DNA of 64,000 bases from Actinoplanes italicus (GTDB lineage: Bacteria; Actinomycetota; Actinomycetes; Mycobacteriales; Micromonosporaceae). The stretch lies in contig NZ_PVMZ01000002.1 in assembly GCF_003001815.1 (NCBI RefSeq), positions 248,001-312,000 on the forward strand, given 5' to 3'. The stretch's first letter is position 1; each line of letters opens with the position of its first letter. Positions 18,403-30,912 of the stretch are shown piece by piece. Below the pieces are notes generated by a model. It was not told the DNA's origin, ran no database searches, and saw nothing but the letters and a program-made list of their open reading frames with translations. Position numbers and translations under genes: made by a program.

Positions 18403-18647
18403 CGGTACGGCCACACCCGCCCCACCAGCCCCGTGTGGTGAGCTGTGCCCGCGGGTGAGCCGCAGTTCACCACGCGGTCCGCTCCCGCCGCTTGTGTGGT
18501 GAGCTGTGCCCGCGGGTGAGCCGTAGTTCACCACGCGGTCCGCTCCCGCCGCTTGTGTGGTGAGCTGTGCCCGCGGGTGAGCCGCAGTTCACCACGCGGT
18601 CCGCGTTCGCCCGTGGGGTCACGGGGAGCGCAGGGGTGGCCGTACCG
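18403..18647. repeat. Repeat element A: 61-bp hairpin tandem array inside a 12-bp inverted repeat
   Basis: Three units start at 18433, 18494 and 18555, an exact 61-bp period, the last ending near 18604. Each unit begins GTGTGGTGAGCTG and has CAGTTCACCAC about 18 nt later, forming an 11-bp hairpin with one G-U pair when read as plus-strand RNA. The array is enclosed by CGGTACGGCCAC (18403-18414) and its exact complement (18636-18647), the latter touching the Nudix stop codon. It fills the convergent gap between upp and the Nudix gene. The same period and arm sequences recur at 61.0 kb. Confidence 0.93.
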
Positions 18648-19136
18648 CTAGAGGGTGGTGAAGTCCCAGCTCACGGCCTTACCGGCGGTGAAAGGCATGA
18701 CGCCGTGGAAGACCTGGGGTGTCGTGGCGAAGACGAGTGGCAGGAAGTGGCGGTCGGACTCCCACATCGGGTGCTTGCCGGCCAGGATCTCCTCGACCGG
18801 CATCCAGTGGAGGCTGCCCTCGTCGTTCGACGTGTGCGGGTCACCGGTCCACTCGGTGACGCGGAAGAGGAAGCCGAACCAGTTCTCGCCGTTGCGGCCG
18901 AAACCGGGCCACGAGACGGTGCCGGCCAGCTCGATGCCGGTGCAGTCGAGCCCGGCCTCCTCGTGGATCTCGCGGCGCAGGCCGGCCACCACGTCCTCGC
19001 CGGGTTCGAGCTTGCCGCCCAGGCCGTTGTAGTAGCCGTAGTGGATGTCGTCCGGCCGCGCGTCGCGCCGGATCATCAGCACCTGCTGCCGGTCGGGGGA
19101 GAGGACGTAACCGAGCGTGGCCAGGATCGCTTGCAC
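18648..19136 (-). CDS. Nudix hydrolase (MutT/8-oxo-dGTPase-like)
   Basis: A 162-residue Nudix protein. The Nudix box GGKLEPGEDVVAGLRREIHEEAGL region (about 40-63) has all consensus Glu/Arg residues. The family opening QAILATLGYVLSPDRQQVLM and a Trp-rich C-terminal half (NGENWFGFLFRVTEW) resemble 8-oxo-dGTP diphosphatases of the MutT1/YtkD kind. It probably hydrolyses a nucleoside diphosphate linked to X; the substrate is uncertain. GTG start at 19136. Its stop abuts the right inverted repeat of element A. Confidence 0.9.
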   Translation of the reverse strand: MQAILATLGYVLSPDRQQVLMIRRDARPDDIHYGYYNGLGGKLEPGEDVVAGLRREIHEEAGLDCTGIELAGTVSWPGFGRNGENWFGFLFRVTEWTGDPHTSNDEGSLHWMPVEEILAGKHPMWESDRHFLPLVFATTPQVFHGVMPFTAGKAVSWDFTTL

Positions 19137-19186
19137 CGCAGCACCCTAACCGGCGGCGGGGTCGTCCCCCGCCACCGGTCCCGATG

Positions 19187-20347
19187 TCAGCGGTCGAGCA
19201 GCGCGAACAGCGCTTCCCACCGGGCGACGATGCTGTCGGGGGTGAAGCGCTGCACCGACTCACGGCCCGCGGCGCCGAGGCGGCCGCGCAGCTCGCGGTC
19301 GGTGATCAGCCGGTCGAGGCCGGCCGCGAAACCGGGCACGTTACCGGCGGTGACGACGAGGCCGCCGCTGACCTCGTCGTGGATCAGTTCGCGGATGCCG
19401 GGGGCGCAGTCGAACGCGACGGTCGGCAGGCCGTACGCCATCGCCTCCATCACCGCGATCGGGAAACCCTCCTCGCGCGACGGCAACGCGTAGACCGAGG
19501 CAGAGCTGAGGGCACCGTCGATGTCGCTGGTCTTGCCCTGGAACAGCTCCTGGTCGTCGAGGCCGAGACCGCGCGCCTGGGTGCGCAGCGCCTGTTCGTC
19601 CGGCCCGGCGCCGAAGATCTTCAGCTTCCAGTCGGGGTGCCGCGGGCCGACGACCGCCCACGCCTCGAGCAGCATGTCGATGCCCTTGTCGTGGGAGAGC
19701 CGGCGCAGCGTGACCACGGTCTTCTCGTCGAGCGTGGGCAGCGTCTTCGGCACGGTCATCAGCGGGTTCGGCATGGCGCCGACGTTGGACATGCCGGCCC
19801 GGGCCCACGCGTCGGCGTCGGCGTCGGTGAGCGAGAGGTGGATGTCCATGTCGGCGTAGAACTTGAGCACCCGGTTGTAGCGGCTGCTGTTCTTGCACGC
19901 CTCGAACGACTCGTGCGACATGCCGATGACCTGCATGCCCTTGGTGTCGGCGGCGGCCACCCACTCACCGGCCCACACCTGGGAGGCGATCACCACGGCG
20001 CCGGGCCCGGAGGCGGTGCGCAGGATCTCGTTGAGACGGGCCACACCGCCCTCGAAGATCTGCTGCCGCTTGCGCGCCTGCAACGCCCGGCTCGGGTTGA
20101 GCGCGGCCGCACCGGACACCTTGCGGCGGCGCGGCAGCTGCTCGGCGTGCAGGGTGAACGTCTCGTACGGCAGGTCGGAGCCGAAGTCGCGGTAGTCGCT
20201 GGCCGGTTCCATGCCGATCAGCCGGACCCGGTGCCCCCGCGCGGTGAACAGCCGCGAGATGTCGTGCACCCACTGGGTCAGGCCGCCCAGCTCGTTGATG
20301 CTGTTGCAGACGACGAAGATGTCCCGGTGCTCAGCCACGACGGTCAC
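19187..20347 (-). CDS. GT4-family glycosyltransferase
   Basis: A 386-residue GT-B glycosyltransferase. The N-terminal half has CNSINELGGLTQWVHD, and the C-terminal GT4 domain has LRRLSHDKGIDMLLEAW, KIFGAGPDEQALR and the EX7E motif in EEGFPIAVMEAMAYG. It probably adds a sugar to a wall glycopolymer, since the upstream GT2-TagB/F gene overlaps its start by 17 bp. GTG 20347 and GTG 20338 are both possible starts. The acceptor and sugar donor are unknown. Confidence 0.9.
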   Translation of the reverse strand: MTVVAEHRDIFVVCNSINELGGLTQWVHDISRLFTARGHRVRLIGMEPASDYRDFGSDLPYETFTLHAEQLPRRRKVSGAAALNPSRALQARKRQQIFEGGVARLNEILRTASGPGAVVIASQVWAGEWVAAADTKGMQVIGMSHESFEACKNSSRYNRVLKFYADMDIHLSLTDADADAWARAGMSNVGAMPNPLMTVPKTLPTLDEKTVVTLRRLSHDKGIDMLLEAWAVVGPRHPDWKLKIFGAGPDEQALRTQARGLGLDDQELFQGKTSDIDGALSSASVYALPSREEGFPIAVMEAMAYGLPTVAFDCAPGIRELIHDEVSGGLVVTAGNVPGFAAGLDRLITDRELRGRLGAAGRESVQRFTPDSIVARWEALFALLDR

Positions 20348-23189
20348 CGGTCCGGAAGAAGCGGTCGACGACTGCCTTGGCGGCCTGCCCGGTGTCGAAC
20401 TCGCCGAACTCGGCGACGAATTCGCGACGTTTGCCGGCGAAGGCGTCGGCGTTGCCGTCCAGGTCTGCGATGGCGGCGATCAGTTCCTCCGATGTACGGG
20501 TGAGCGGACCGGGCGCGGTCGAGTCGAGATCGAAGTACGATCCGCGGCTGCTGCCCACGTAGTCGTCGTAGTCCGGCACGTGGAAGATCATCGGCCGGTC
20601 GAGCAGCGAGTAGTCGAACATCAGTGACGAGTAGTCGGTGATCAGCGCGTCGGAGATCTGCATCAGCGGGGTCACGTCGTGCACGTTCGCCACGTTACGG
20701 ACCGAGTGGCCGTACGCCGGAGGCAGCGCGAACGACACCAGGTAGTGCGGGCGCACCAGCAGGATCGTGTCGTCGCCGAACCGATGGACGAACTCGTCGA
20801 GGTCGAACGGCAGTTCGAGCCCGGAGCGCCGGTTGACCTCCTCCGGCCGGAACGTCGGCGCGTAGAGCACCACCCGTCGGCCGTCGGTGATGCCGAGCTT
20901 CTTGCGCAGCTTGGCGAGCTCGGAGTCGTTGCCGCCGTTGACCAGCGCGTCGTTACGCGGGTAGCCGCTGCGCAGCAGCTCGGCGCCGACCCGCATGCCC
21001 TTGGTCAGGGTGCGCACGTCGTGCTCCGAGCGGACCAGGAAGTAGTCGAACCGGTCGATCGCCGCCTGCCACTTGTTCTGCTGCGTCTCGGTCTGCGCCT
21101 TGATGGTCGCCTCGTCGAAGCCCATCCGCTTGAACGCCGAGCCGTGCCACGTCTGGATGTAGGTGGTCTCCGGGCGCTTGCGCAGGTCGTGCGGGAAGCC
21201 CTGGTTGTCGATCCAGAACTCGGCCTGACCGAGCGCCTGCAGGTAGCTCCACGAGTTGCGGCGCACCAGTTTCGCGTCCGACGGGAAACCGGTCGGGTGT
21301 TCGGCGTACGCCCAGATGGGGGTGAACTTGATGCCCTGCCGGCGCATCTCCTCGTAGATGGCGCGCGGGCTGTCCGAGAACTGCTTGCCCATGTGGCTCT
21401 CGAAGACCACGGTGCCCTTCTTGACGGGCATCTTGAGGAACACGTTCTCGTACCAGGCGAGCTTCGTCGCCCGGTTGTTGCGGCGCTGTCGCAGCGAACG
21501 CTGCAGGTCGGCGGCGCGCTGCCAGGCCCGGCTGCCGAAGCTGGTGTTGCGGACTCCGGCGATCGCGGCCGAGCCCACCTTGGCGGCGCTGCCGTCGGCC
21601 TCCTGGCGCAGGGCCACGTTGCCGCTGTCGGTCTGGTAACCCTGCAGCAGGTCGGAGGTGAGGCGGCTGAGTTTCGGGCGGGTCGGCAGCCGCAGCGCCT
21701 CGACCACGTCCTCCTCGGCGAAGAGGGCCAGGTCGGCGCCCTCACCGCCGACCGAGACGTGCAGCCGCAGGGAGTACGTCGGGTCGATGAGCCCGATCGG
21801 GCGGAGCAGTTTCTCGGGCGTGAACGTGACGCTCCAGCCGACCCGCTGCTCGTCGACGGCCAGCTGCGCCTTGGTCTTGAACACCCGCCGCTTGCTGCGC
21901 CGCTCCTCGAAGACGAGCTGTGCCTTCGGCGCCGACTCGACGGTGATCCGGCCGACCGGGTTGGTGAACGAGCCGGTCAGGGTGACCACGTCGCCGTCGC
22001 GGTGCACGCTGTCGATGCGGGCGCCGATGCGCAGCTTGCCGAGCGGGCCGTCCTGGAATCCCATCTCCGTGACGTCGAGGACCTCGCGGCCCAGCGGGTC
22101 GTCCAGGTGCCGGTCGCCCCAGTAGACCCGGCCGTCCCGGACGACCAGGTCGACGGTCAGATGCGGCTGGATCGGCCGCGGCGCCATGTAGTCGTGCACC
22201 GCGGCGACACCGTGGTAGTCGCCCTCCCGGACCAGGTAGGCCGCCATCGCAGGCAGTGGCTTGGCCTGCCGGAACGCCTCCTCCTGAATGGTCTGCAGGT
22301 AGGGGCGGGCGGCGTCGACCAGGGCCCGCTGGTTCTCCTCGGGCAGGGCGCTCAGCTTGGAGAGGTGGACGCGCAGGTCGTTCTCGATGAACCGGACGTC
22401 CTTCTGCAGCCGCAGGTCACCGGCGGCGTGCGCCTCGAGCAGGTCGTCGATCTTGCGGGTGACGATGATCCGGTCGGTGATGTTGCGGATGTCGGCGGCG
22501 CGGCGGGTGATCGAGAGGTTCGCGGCCTTGCGCTCGATGTTCCACGTGTAGATCCGCTGCGGGATGACCGCGATCTTCTTCGCGGCGAGGTAGGCGTGCG
22601 CCGAGAACAGGTTGTCCTCGTAGAGCCGATCCTCCAGGAAGACCAGGTTCTCCCGGGTCAGGAAGTCGTGCCGGTAGAGCTTGTTGGTCGACAGCACGTC
22701 GTAGAGCAGCTCGGGCTGGTCGCGCAGGCTCTCGTAGACCACCTTGCTCTGTACCAGCCAGGGCATCCACGACGTCTCCTTGCCGGTGGCCACGTCGTGC
22801 CGCACGCACCGGCCGATGACCATGTCGGCCTCGCTCTGCTCGGCCATCGCCACCATGTTGCGGCAGGCGTGCGGGTCGAGCACGTCGTCGCTGTCCAGGA
22901 ACATGATGAACCGGCCGCGCGCGGCCGCGATGCCCGCGTTGCGGGGGGCGCCGCAGTGACCCGAGTTGGCCGGGAGGCGGATGAACTTGACGACGTCAGG
23001 GTGTTGCGCGACCAGCCGCTCGACCACCTCCGGGGTGCCGTCGGTGCTGTGGTCGTCGACCACGATGATCTCGTGGCTGCGCAACGACTGATCAAGAACC
23101 GACTGAACAGCGGTGGCGACCCGCCCGGCGTCGTTGTAAACAATGACCACGACTGTGACGTCAGGAGGCCTGGGCTGGGACGAGGTCAC
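20331..23189 (-). CDS. GT2 glycosyltransferase fused to CDP-glycerol glycerophosphotransferase (TagB/TagF-like)
   Basis: A bifunctional protein of about 952 residues. Residues ~9-230 form a GT2 GT-A domain with VVIVYNDAGRVATAVQSVLDQSL, VVDDHSTDGT and the metal-binding FLDSDD (about 96-101). A linker of about 300 residues with beta-rich segments follows. The C-terminal ~400 residues carry TagB/F motifs: YIQTWHGSAFKRMG (about 678), VVLYAPTFR and DALITDYSSLMFDYSLLDRP (about 850). Together they fit synthesis of a teichoic-acid-type or glycosylated polyol-phosphate wall polymer. GTG 23189 starts just before the GT2 domain and has AAAGGA 11 nt upstream; ATG 23231 is the alternative. Confidence 0.88.
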   Translation of the reverse strand: MTSSQPRPPDVTVVVIVYNDAGRVATAVQSVLDQSLRSHEIIVVDDHSTDGTPEVVERLVAQHPDVVKFIRLPANSGHCGAPRNAGIAAARGRFIMFLDSDDVLDPHACRNMVAMAEQSEADMVIGRCVRHDVATGKETSWMPWLVQSKVVYESLRDQPELLYDVLSTNKLYRHDFLTRENLVFLEDRLYEDNLFSAHAYLAAKKIAVIPQRIYTWNIERKAANLSITRRAADIRNITDRIIVTRKIDDLLEAHAAGDLRLQKDVRFIENDLRVHLSKLSALPEENQRALVDAARPYLQTIQEEAFRQAKPLPAMAAYLVREGDYHGVAAVHDYMAPRPIQPHLTVDLVVRDGRVYWGDRHLDDPLGREVLDVTEMGFQDGPLGKLRIGARIDSVHRDGDVVTLTGSFTNPVGRITVESAPKAQLVFEERRSKRRVFKTKAQLAVDEQRVGWSVTFTPEKLLRPIGLIDPTYSLRLHVSVGGEGADLALFAEEDVVEALRLPTRPKLSRLTSDLLQGYQTDSGNVALRQEADGSAAKVGSAAIAGVRNTSFGSRAWQRAADLQRSLRQRRNNRATKLAWYENVFLKMPVKKGTVVFESHMGKQFSDSPRAIYEEMRRQGIKFTPIWAYAEHPTGFPSDAKLVRRNSWSYLQALGQAEFWIDNQGFPHDLRKRPETTYIQTWHGSAFKRMGFDEATIKAQTETQQNKWQAAIDRFDYFLVRSEHDVRTLTKGMRVGAELLRSGYPRNDALVNGGNDSELAKLRKKLGITDGRRVVLYAPTFRPEEVNRRSGLELPFDLDEFVHRFGDDTILLVRPHYLVSFALPPAYGHSVRNVANVHDVTPLMQISDALITDYSSLMFDYSLLDRPMIFHVPDYDDYVGSSRGSYFDLDSTAPGPLTRTSEELIAAIADLDGNADAFAGKRREFVAEFGEFDTGQAAKAVVDRFFRTGDRRG

Positions 23190-23454
23190 GGTTGACGTGG
23201 TCCTTTCTACAAAGCTGTCGGCCACTCGCATCACCGGCGCAACCGATGCTGGGCAGGGGGTGTGCCTGAGGGCGGTCAGCATCATAGGTTACAGCCCGTT
23301 GTCTCACGTCCTGCCGACGATCAAGGCGTCGGTGAATGTCCGGCCGATCGGTGACGCCATGTGGTACGACCGGCGTAGGGCCACCGGGGTTGCCCGGGAC
23401 CGTCATCCGAGTCGGCTAGCCTGTCACGGATTTTCGTGACCAGGGAGGACGTTC

Positions 23455-24456
23455 GTGAAGGTTCTGATCGCGGGTGGTGCGGGTTTCATCGGCAGCACAA
23501 TCGCGTCCTGTCTGCTCGATGCCGGCCACGAGCCGGTCATCCTGGACAATCTGGTCACCGGCCGCCGTGAGTTCTGTGAGGGCCGGTCGTTCTACCTGGG
23601 TGATATCGCCGACAGTGCGGTCCTCGACCGGATCTTCGAGGACCACCCGGACATCAGCGCGGTCGTGCACTGCGCGGCGCTGATCGTCGTGCCCGAGTCG
23701 GTGGAGCGCCCGATCCACTACTACCGGGAGAACGTCGCCAAGACCCTGGAATTCGTCGACCACCTGATCGCCAAGGGCGTCACCCGGCTGCTGTTCAGCT
23801 CGTCGGCGTCGATCTACCAGCCCGGCGAGGACTTCACCGTCGACGAGGGTTCGAACCTCACGGCGCTCAGCCCGTACGCGCGGACCAAGCTGATCGTCGA
23901 GCAGATGCTCTCCGACATCACCGCGGCCACTCCGCTGAACGTCCTGTCACTGCGCTACTTCAACCCGATCGGCTCCGACCCGAAGATGCGGACCGGCCTG
24001 CAACTGCGGTCGCCCAGCCACGCGCTCGGCAAGCTGATCGAGGTCTACCGGGAGGGGCAGCCGTTCCCGGTGACCGGCGTCGACTACCCGACCCGCGACG
24101 GCTCCGGCATCCGCGACTACGTGCACGTCTGGGATCTGGCCGGCGCCCACCTGCGGGCGCTCGAGGAGTTCGACGAGCTGCCCTTCGAGCAGGGCTCCCT
24201 GGCGATCAACCTGGGCACCGGCACGGGCACCACGGTGCTGGAGTTCGTCGAGGCGTTCAACCAGGTCGCCGACCGCCCGGTGGAGATCGAGCGGGCCCCG
24301 CGCCGCCCCGGAGACTCGGCCGGCGCGTACACCCGCAGCACCCGCGCGGCCGATCTGCTGGGGTGGCGGGCCGAGCACTCGGTGGCCGACGGCATCCGTG
24401 ATTCGCTGGCCTGGTTCGCTCAGCGCGAAAGAATCCTGCCGGATCTCGCCCGTTAG
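23455..24456 (+). CDS. galE: UDP-glucose 4-epimerase
   Basis: Extended SDR enzyme interconverting UDP-glucose and UDP-galactose. The 333-residue protein begins with the NAD loop GGAGFIGS (7-14). The catalytic YxxxK is SPYARTKLI (about 140), with a SSSASIY serine. ALRYFNP-like SLRYFNPIGSDP, RDGSGIRDYVHVWDLAGAH and LNLGTGTG-like NLGTGTGTTV are family hallmarks. GTG 23455 has AGGGAGGA upstream. It is divergent from the glycosyltransferase pair and probably supplies UDP-Gal to cell-envelope synthesis. Confidence 0.94.
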   Translation: MKVLIAGGAGFIGSTIASCLLDAGHEPVILDNLVTGRREFCEGRSFYLGDIADSAVLDRIFEDHPDISAVVHCAALIVVPESVERPIHYYRENVAKTLEFVDHLIAKGVTRLLFSSSASIYQPGEDFTVDEGSNLTALSPYARTKLIVEQMLSDITAATPLNVLSLRYFNPIGSDPKMRTGLQLRSPSHALGKLIEVYREGQPFPVTGVDYPTRDGSGIRDYVHVWDLAGAHLRALEEFDELPFEQGSLAINLGTGTGTTVLEFVEAFNQVADRPVEIERAPRRPGDSAGAYTRSTRAADLLGWRAEHSVADGIRDSLAWFAQRERILPDLAR

Positions 24457-24564
24457 TTCCTCAACCCGTGGCAACGGCTGAGTGCGCCCGGATCGTAGGA
24501 CCGTCCCGGATCTGACCGACCTGGGGATCGGACCGGATGACCCGGGCCACTATCGTTGCCATAC

Positions 24565-25251
24565 ATGACCCCCATCCCGCTCGCCGAGGAACTTCTGCTC
24601 CTCGCGTATGACGACCAGACCGGAAAGGCCACGGGCTCCCGCATCGGGCTCGATCTGGGCATGGCCGCCGCGGTGCTGATCGACCTGGCGTTGGCCAACC
24701 GGATCGCCTACGCGGCCGACGGCCACCTGACGGTCGTCGACGCCACCCCGCTCGGTGACCCGGTCGCCGACGCGGTGCTGAAGAAGGTGGCGACCGAGGA
24801 GCCGCACACGCCCGCCCAGTGGCTGCAGCGACTCCGGCACCGGCTGCGCACGCGGGTCCTGGAGGACCTGTGTGCCCGGGGCGTCGTGCAGGACGTGGAC
24901 GAGACCCAGCTCGGTGTCATCCACGTGCACCGCTACCCGACCACGGACCCGGCCTACGAAGCCGAGATCCGGGCCCGGCTTGCCGCCGCGCTGATCGGCA
25001 ACACCCTGCCCGACGAGCGGACGGCCGCGCTGGCCACGCTGCTCGTCGCGGCGCGGATGGAGCCGGCTCTGAAGCTCCCGGCCGACGAGGTCGACCGGGC
25101 GCACGAGCGGCTCGCCGAGATCGCCAGCAACGCCGGCTTCGTCGGTGACGTGACCCTGGAGGACTCCATCGTGCGGCCGAGCGTCGCGCTGGTGGTGGCC
25201 ACCCTGGGCAAGGCGATCCAGGCCGCGCTGGGCGCTCCCAAGCCGATCTGA
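24565..25251 (+). CDS. GPP34 (Golgi phosphoprotein 3-like) family protein
   Basis: A 228-residue GPP34-fold protein, mostly helical. Signature segments are LAEELLLLAYDDQTGK, LGMAAAVLIDLALANRI, LRHRLRTRVLEDLCARGVV and TLPDERTAALATLLVA. Eukaryotic GOLPH3 binds PI4P and Golgi glycosyltransferases. Actinobacteria keep several paralogues of unknown role, sometimes tied to membrane trafficking or secondary metabolism. ATG 24565 is preferred over TTG 24556. A terminator follows immediately. Confidence 0.9.
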   Translation: MTPIPLAEELLLLAYDDQTGKATGSRIGLDLGMAAAVLIDLALANRIAYAADGHLTVVDATPLGDPVADAVLKKVATEEPHTPAQWLQRLRHRLRTRVLEDLCARGVVQDVDETQLGVIHVHRYPTTDPAYEAEIRARLAAALIGNTLPDERTAALATLLVAARMEPALKLPADEVDRAHERLAEIASNAGFVGDVTLEDSIVRPSVALVVATLGKAIQAALGAPKPI

Positions 25252-25257
25252 TCCGTC

Positions 25258-25286
25258 TCCCGGGGCTTCCTCACGAAGCCCCGGGA
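25258..25286. terminator. Bidirectional terminator between GPP34 and phosphohexomutase genes
   Basis: A perfect 11-bp inverted repeat (25258-25268 and 25276-25286, CCCGGGGCTT core) with a 7-nt loop, 7 bp after the GPP34 stop and 32 bp from the convergent gene stop. Confidence 0.85.
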
Positions 25287-25317
25287 CGATTCACGACACG
25301 CCTCGCCACACGCCTCA

Positions 25318-26958
25318 CTACACGCCGAGCGTTGCCGCGATCTCGGTGCGCAGTCCTTTCAGATCCGATGCTGCGCGGGTACGGCCGGTCGCCGGGTCAC
25401 CTTCGACGACCACCTCGAGGTACGCCTTGAGTTTCGGCTCGGTACCCGACGGCCGGATGACGACCCGGGCCGTGGCGGTGCGGAAGGTCAGCACGTCGTT
25501 CTCGGGCAGCAGGTCCGCCACCTCGGTGACCGGTGCTCCGAGAAGCGTGACGGGCGGGTTGCTCCGGGCCCGTGACATCGCCAGGCCGATCTCGGCCAGG
25601 TCGTCCACCCGGACCGACAGCTGATCGGTGGCGTGCAGCCCGAACTCGGCGGCCAGCTCGTCCAGCCGGTTGGCGAGGGTGCGCCCCTCCGCCTTGAGCC
25701 CGGCGGCCAGCTCGGCGACCGTCAGCGCGGCCGTCACCCCGTCCTTGTCGCGGACCAGCGCCGGGGCCACGCAGTACCCGAGCGCCTCCTCGTAGCCGAA
25801 CGCCAGATCCTCGGCGGCGCGCACGATCCACTTGAAGCCGGTCAGCGTCTCCGCATAGGGCACGCCACGAGCCGCGCACAGGCGGCCCAGCAGCGACGAC
25901 GAGACGATCGTGGTGGCGTACAGGCCGGGGACGCCACGGCGGATCAGATGGTCCGCCAGCAGGACACCCAGCTCGTCACCGCGCAGCGGGCGCCAGCCGT
26001 CGCCGGCCGGGATCGCCACGGCGCAGCGGTCGGCGTCCGGGTCGTTGGCGACGGCCAGGTCCGCGCCCGTGTCCGCGGCCAGCGCCAGGAGCAGGTCCAT
26101 CGCTCCCGGTTCCTCCGGGTTCGGGAACGCCACGGTCGGGAACTCGGGATCGGGTTCGGCCTGTTCGGCGACGACCGCGGGCGGCGGGAACCCGGCGGCG
26201 GCGAACGCCGCGGTCGTGGTCGACGCGCCCACGCCGTGCATCGGGGTGTACGCGATGGCCAGGTCACGCGGGCCGTCCTCGGACAGGACCGCGGCGGCGC
26301 TCCGGACGTACCCCTGAAGGATCTCGTCGCCGAGGACCGTGCCCGGACCGCCCAGCGGGACCGCGTCGGCGCTCGCCACCGCCCGGATGGCCGCCTCGAT
26401 GCCGGCGTCGGCCGGTGGCACGATCTGCGCCCCGGCGCCCGCCGGACCACCCAGGCCGGTGCCCAGATAGACCTTGTATCCGTTGTCCTGCGGCGGATTG
26501 TGGCTGGCCGTGACCATCACACCGGCGACCGCGCCGAGCGCGCGCACCGCGTAGGCCAGCACCGGCGTCGGCAGCGGCCCCGGCAGCAGCAGCGCCTCCC
26601 GGCCGGCCCCGGTGGCGACCTCGGCGGTCCGCTCGGCGAACTGCCGGGAGCCGTGGCGCGCGTCGTATCCGATGACGAGCGGCCCCTCGCCGCCCTGCGC
26701 CGCGAGCCAGCCGATCAGACCGGCCGCGGCACGCGTGACCACGGCGAGGTTCATGCCGTTCGGCCCGGCGCGCAACCGGCCGCGCAGGCCCGCCGTCCCG
26801 AACGTGAGCGGTCCGGAGAACCGGTCGCTCAGCTCGGCGGCGGTGCCCGGCAGGCCGTCGAGGACCGCGCGTAACTCGGCCCGGCTCACCGGATCGGGAT
26901 CGTCGGCGAGCCACGCTTCGGCCCGTGCGATCAGGTCAACATCAACTTGTGGTGCCAT
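25318..26958 (-). CDS. Phosphoglucomutase/phosphomannomutase family phosphosugar mutase
   Basis: An alpha-D-phosphohexomutase of 546 residues interconverting hexose-1-P and hexose-6-P. Domain-1 LTFGTAGLRGRLRAGP, the phosphoserine loop VTASHNPPQDNGYKVY, the metal loop ANDPDADRCAVAIP, the substrate loop ETLTGFKW and EEALGYCV, and the C-terminal phosphate site VVIRPSGTEPKLK are present. Length and the GFKW variant resemble the long PgcA/Pgm type rather than GlmM. ATG 26958 is chosen as the first start before the conserved region. It lies 23 bp downstream of the kinase gene reading the same way on the opposite side of the deoC block. Confidence 0.92.
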   Translation of the reverse strand: MAPQVDVDLIARAEAWLADDPDPVSRAELRAVLDGLPGTAAELSDRFSGPLTFGTAGLRGRLRAGPNGMNLAVVTRAAAGLIGWLAAQGGEGPLVIGYDARHGSRQFAERTAEVATGAGREALLLPGPLPTPVLAYAVRALGAVAGVMVTASHNPPQDNGYKVYLGTGLGGPAGAGAQIVPPADAGIEAAIRAVASADAVPLGGPGTVLGDEILQGYVRSAAAVLSEDGPRDLAIAYTPMHGVGASTTTAAFAAAGFPPPAVVAEQAEPDPEFPTVAFPNPEEPGAMDLLLALAADTGADLAVANDPDADRCAVAIPAGDGWRPLRGDELGVLLADHLIRRGVPGLYATTIVSSSLLGRLCAARGVPYAETLTGFKWIVRAAEDLAFGYEEALGYCVAPALVRDKDGVTAALTVAELAAGLKAEGRTLANRLDELAAEFGLHATDQLSVRVDDLAEIGLAMSRARSNPPVTLLGAPVTEVADLLPENDVLTFRTATARVVIRPSGTEPKLKAYLEVVVEGDPATGRTRAASDLKGLRTEIAATLGV

Positions 26959-26981
26959 CAGGGATTGATAGCACAGCCGCG

Positions 26982-28925
<1,944 letters not shown>

Positions 28926-29131
28926 TGAGGATGCCGCCCGGGGGGTATAGGGGCTGTCGACCAACCCCGCTATCTTGCCTGCCGTCACCCCCCGAATGAA
29001 AGTCGCGGCGCCACTGTTCACGACACTTCGACCCTCTGTGATGGCCGAGTGGCCGAGGGTTGACGACCGTGGGACGCAGGGTGGCAAATTCCTCACGGTC
29101 GGACGCCTTAACGAGTCTTAGGATTCGTCGT

Positions 29132-30697
<1,566 letters not shown>

Positions 30698-30912
30698 GCT
30701 GCTCGACGTACCAGTAGTGTGTCGCGTCACCTCCGCGATCCACTACCCGTTGAGGGGTTGGCGGGCCGGGACGATCTCCCGTGTGCCCGCCTGACCTCGG
30801 TCGGGGCGTGAGCACCTCTTTACGTGACCGTTACACAGCGTCACCACAATCGGGACTAAGCTGTCGCGCGTTGCGTAAACCGACGAAATTCGAGAGTGAT
30901 ACGGAAGCCGAC

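Noticed and set aside
18403..18647. CRISPR array at the 61-bp repeats
   Set aside because: There are no unique spacers between identical repeats; the whole unit repeats, and no cas genes are near. The same holds for 51705-51812 and 60992-61210.
20679..23195. An 838-codon plus-strand frame opposite the GT2-TagB/F gene
   Set aside because: Shadow of the real gene: no family motifs, and the composition is mirror-like (Arg/Val/Asp-rich).
23846..23859. GGTTCGAACC, resembling the T-loop of a tRNA
   Set aside because: It lies in the middle of the galE coding sequence and is only a palindrome; no acceptor or anticodon stems can be drawn. A similar GGTTCGAAC at about 44258 also has no tRNA fold.
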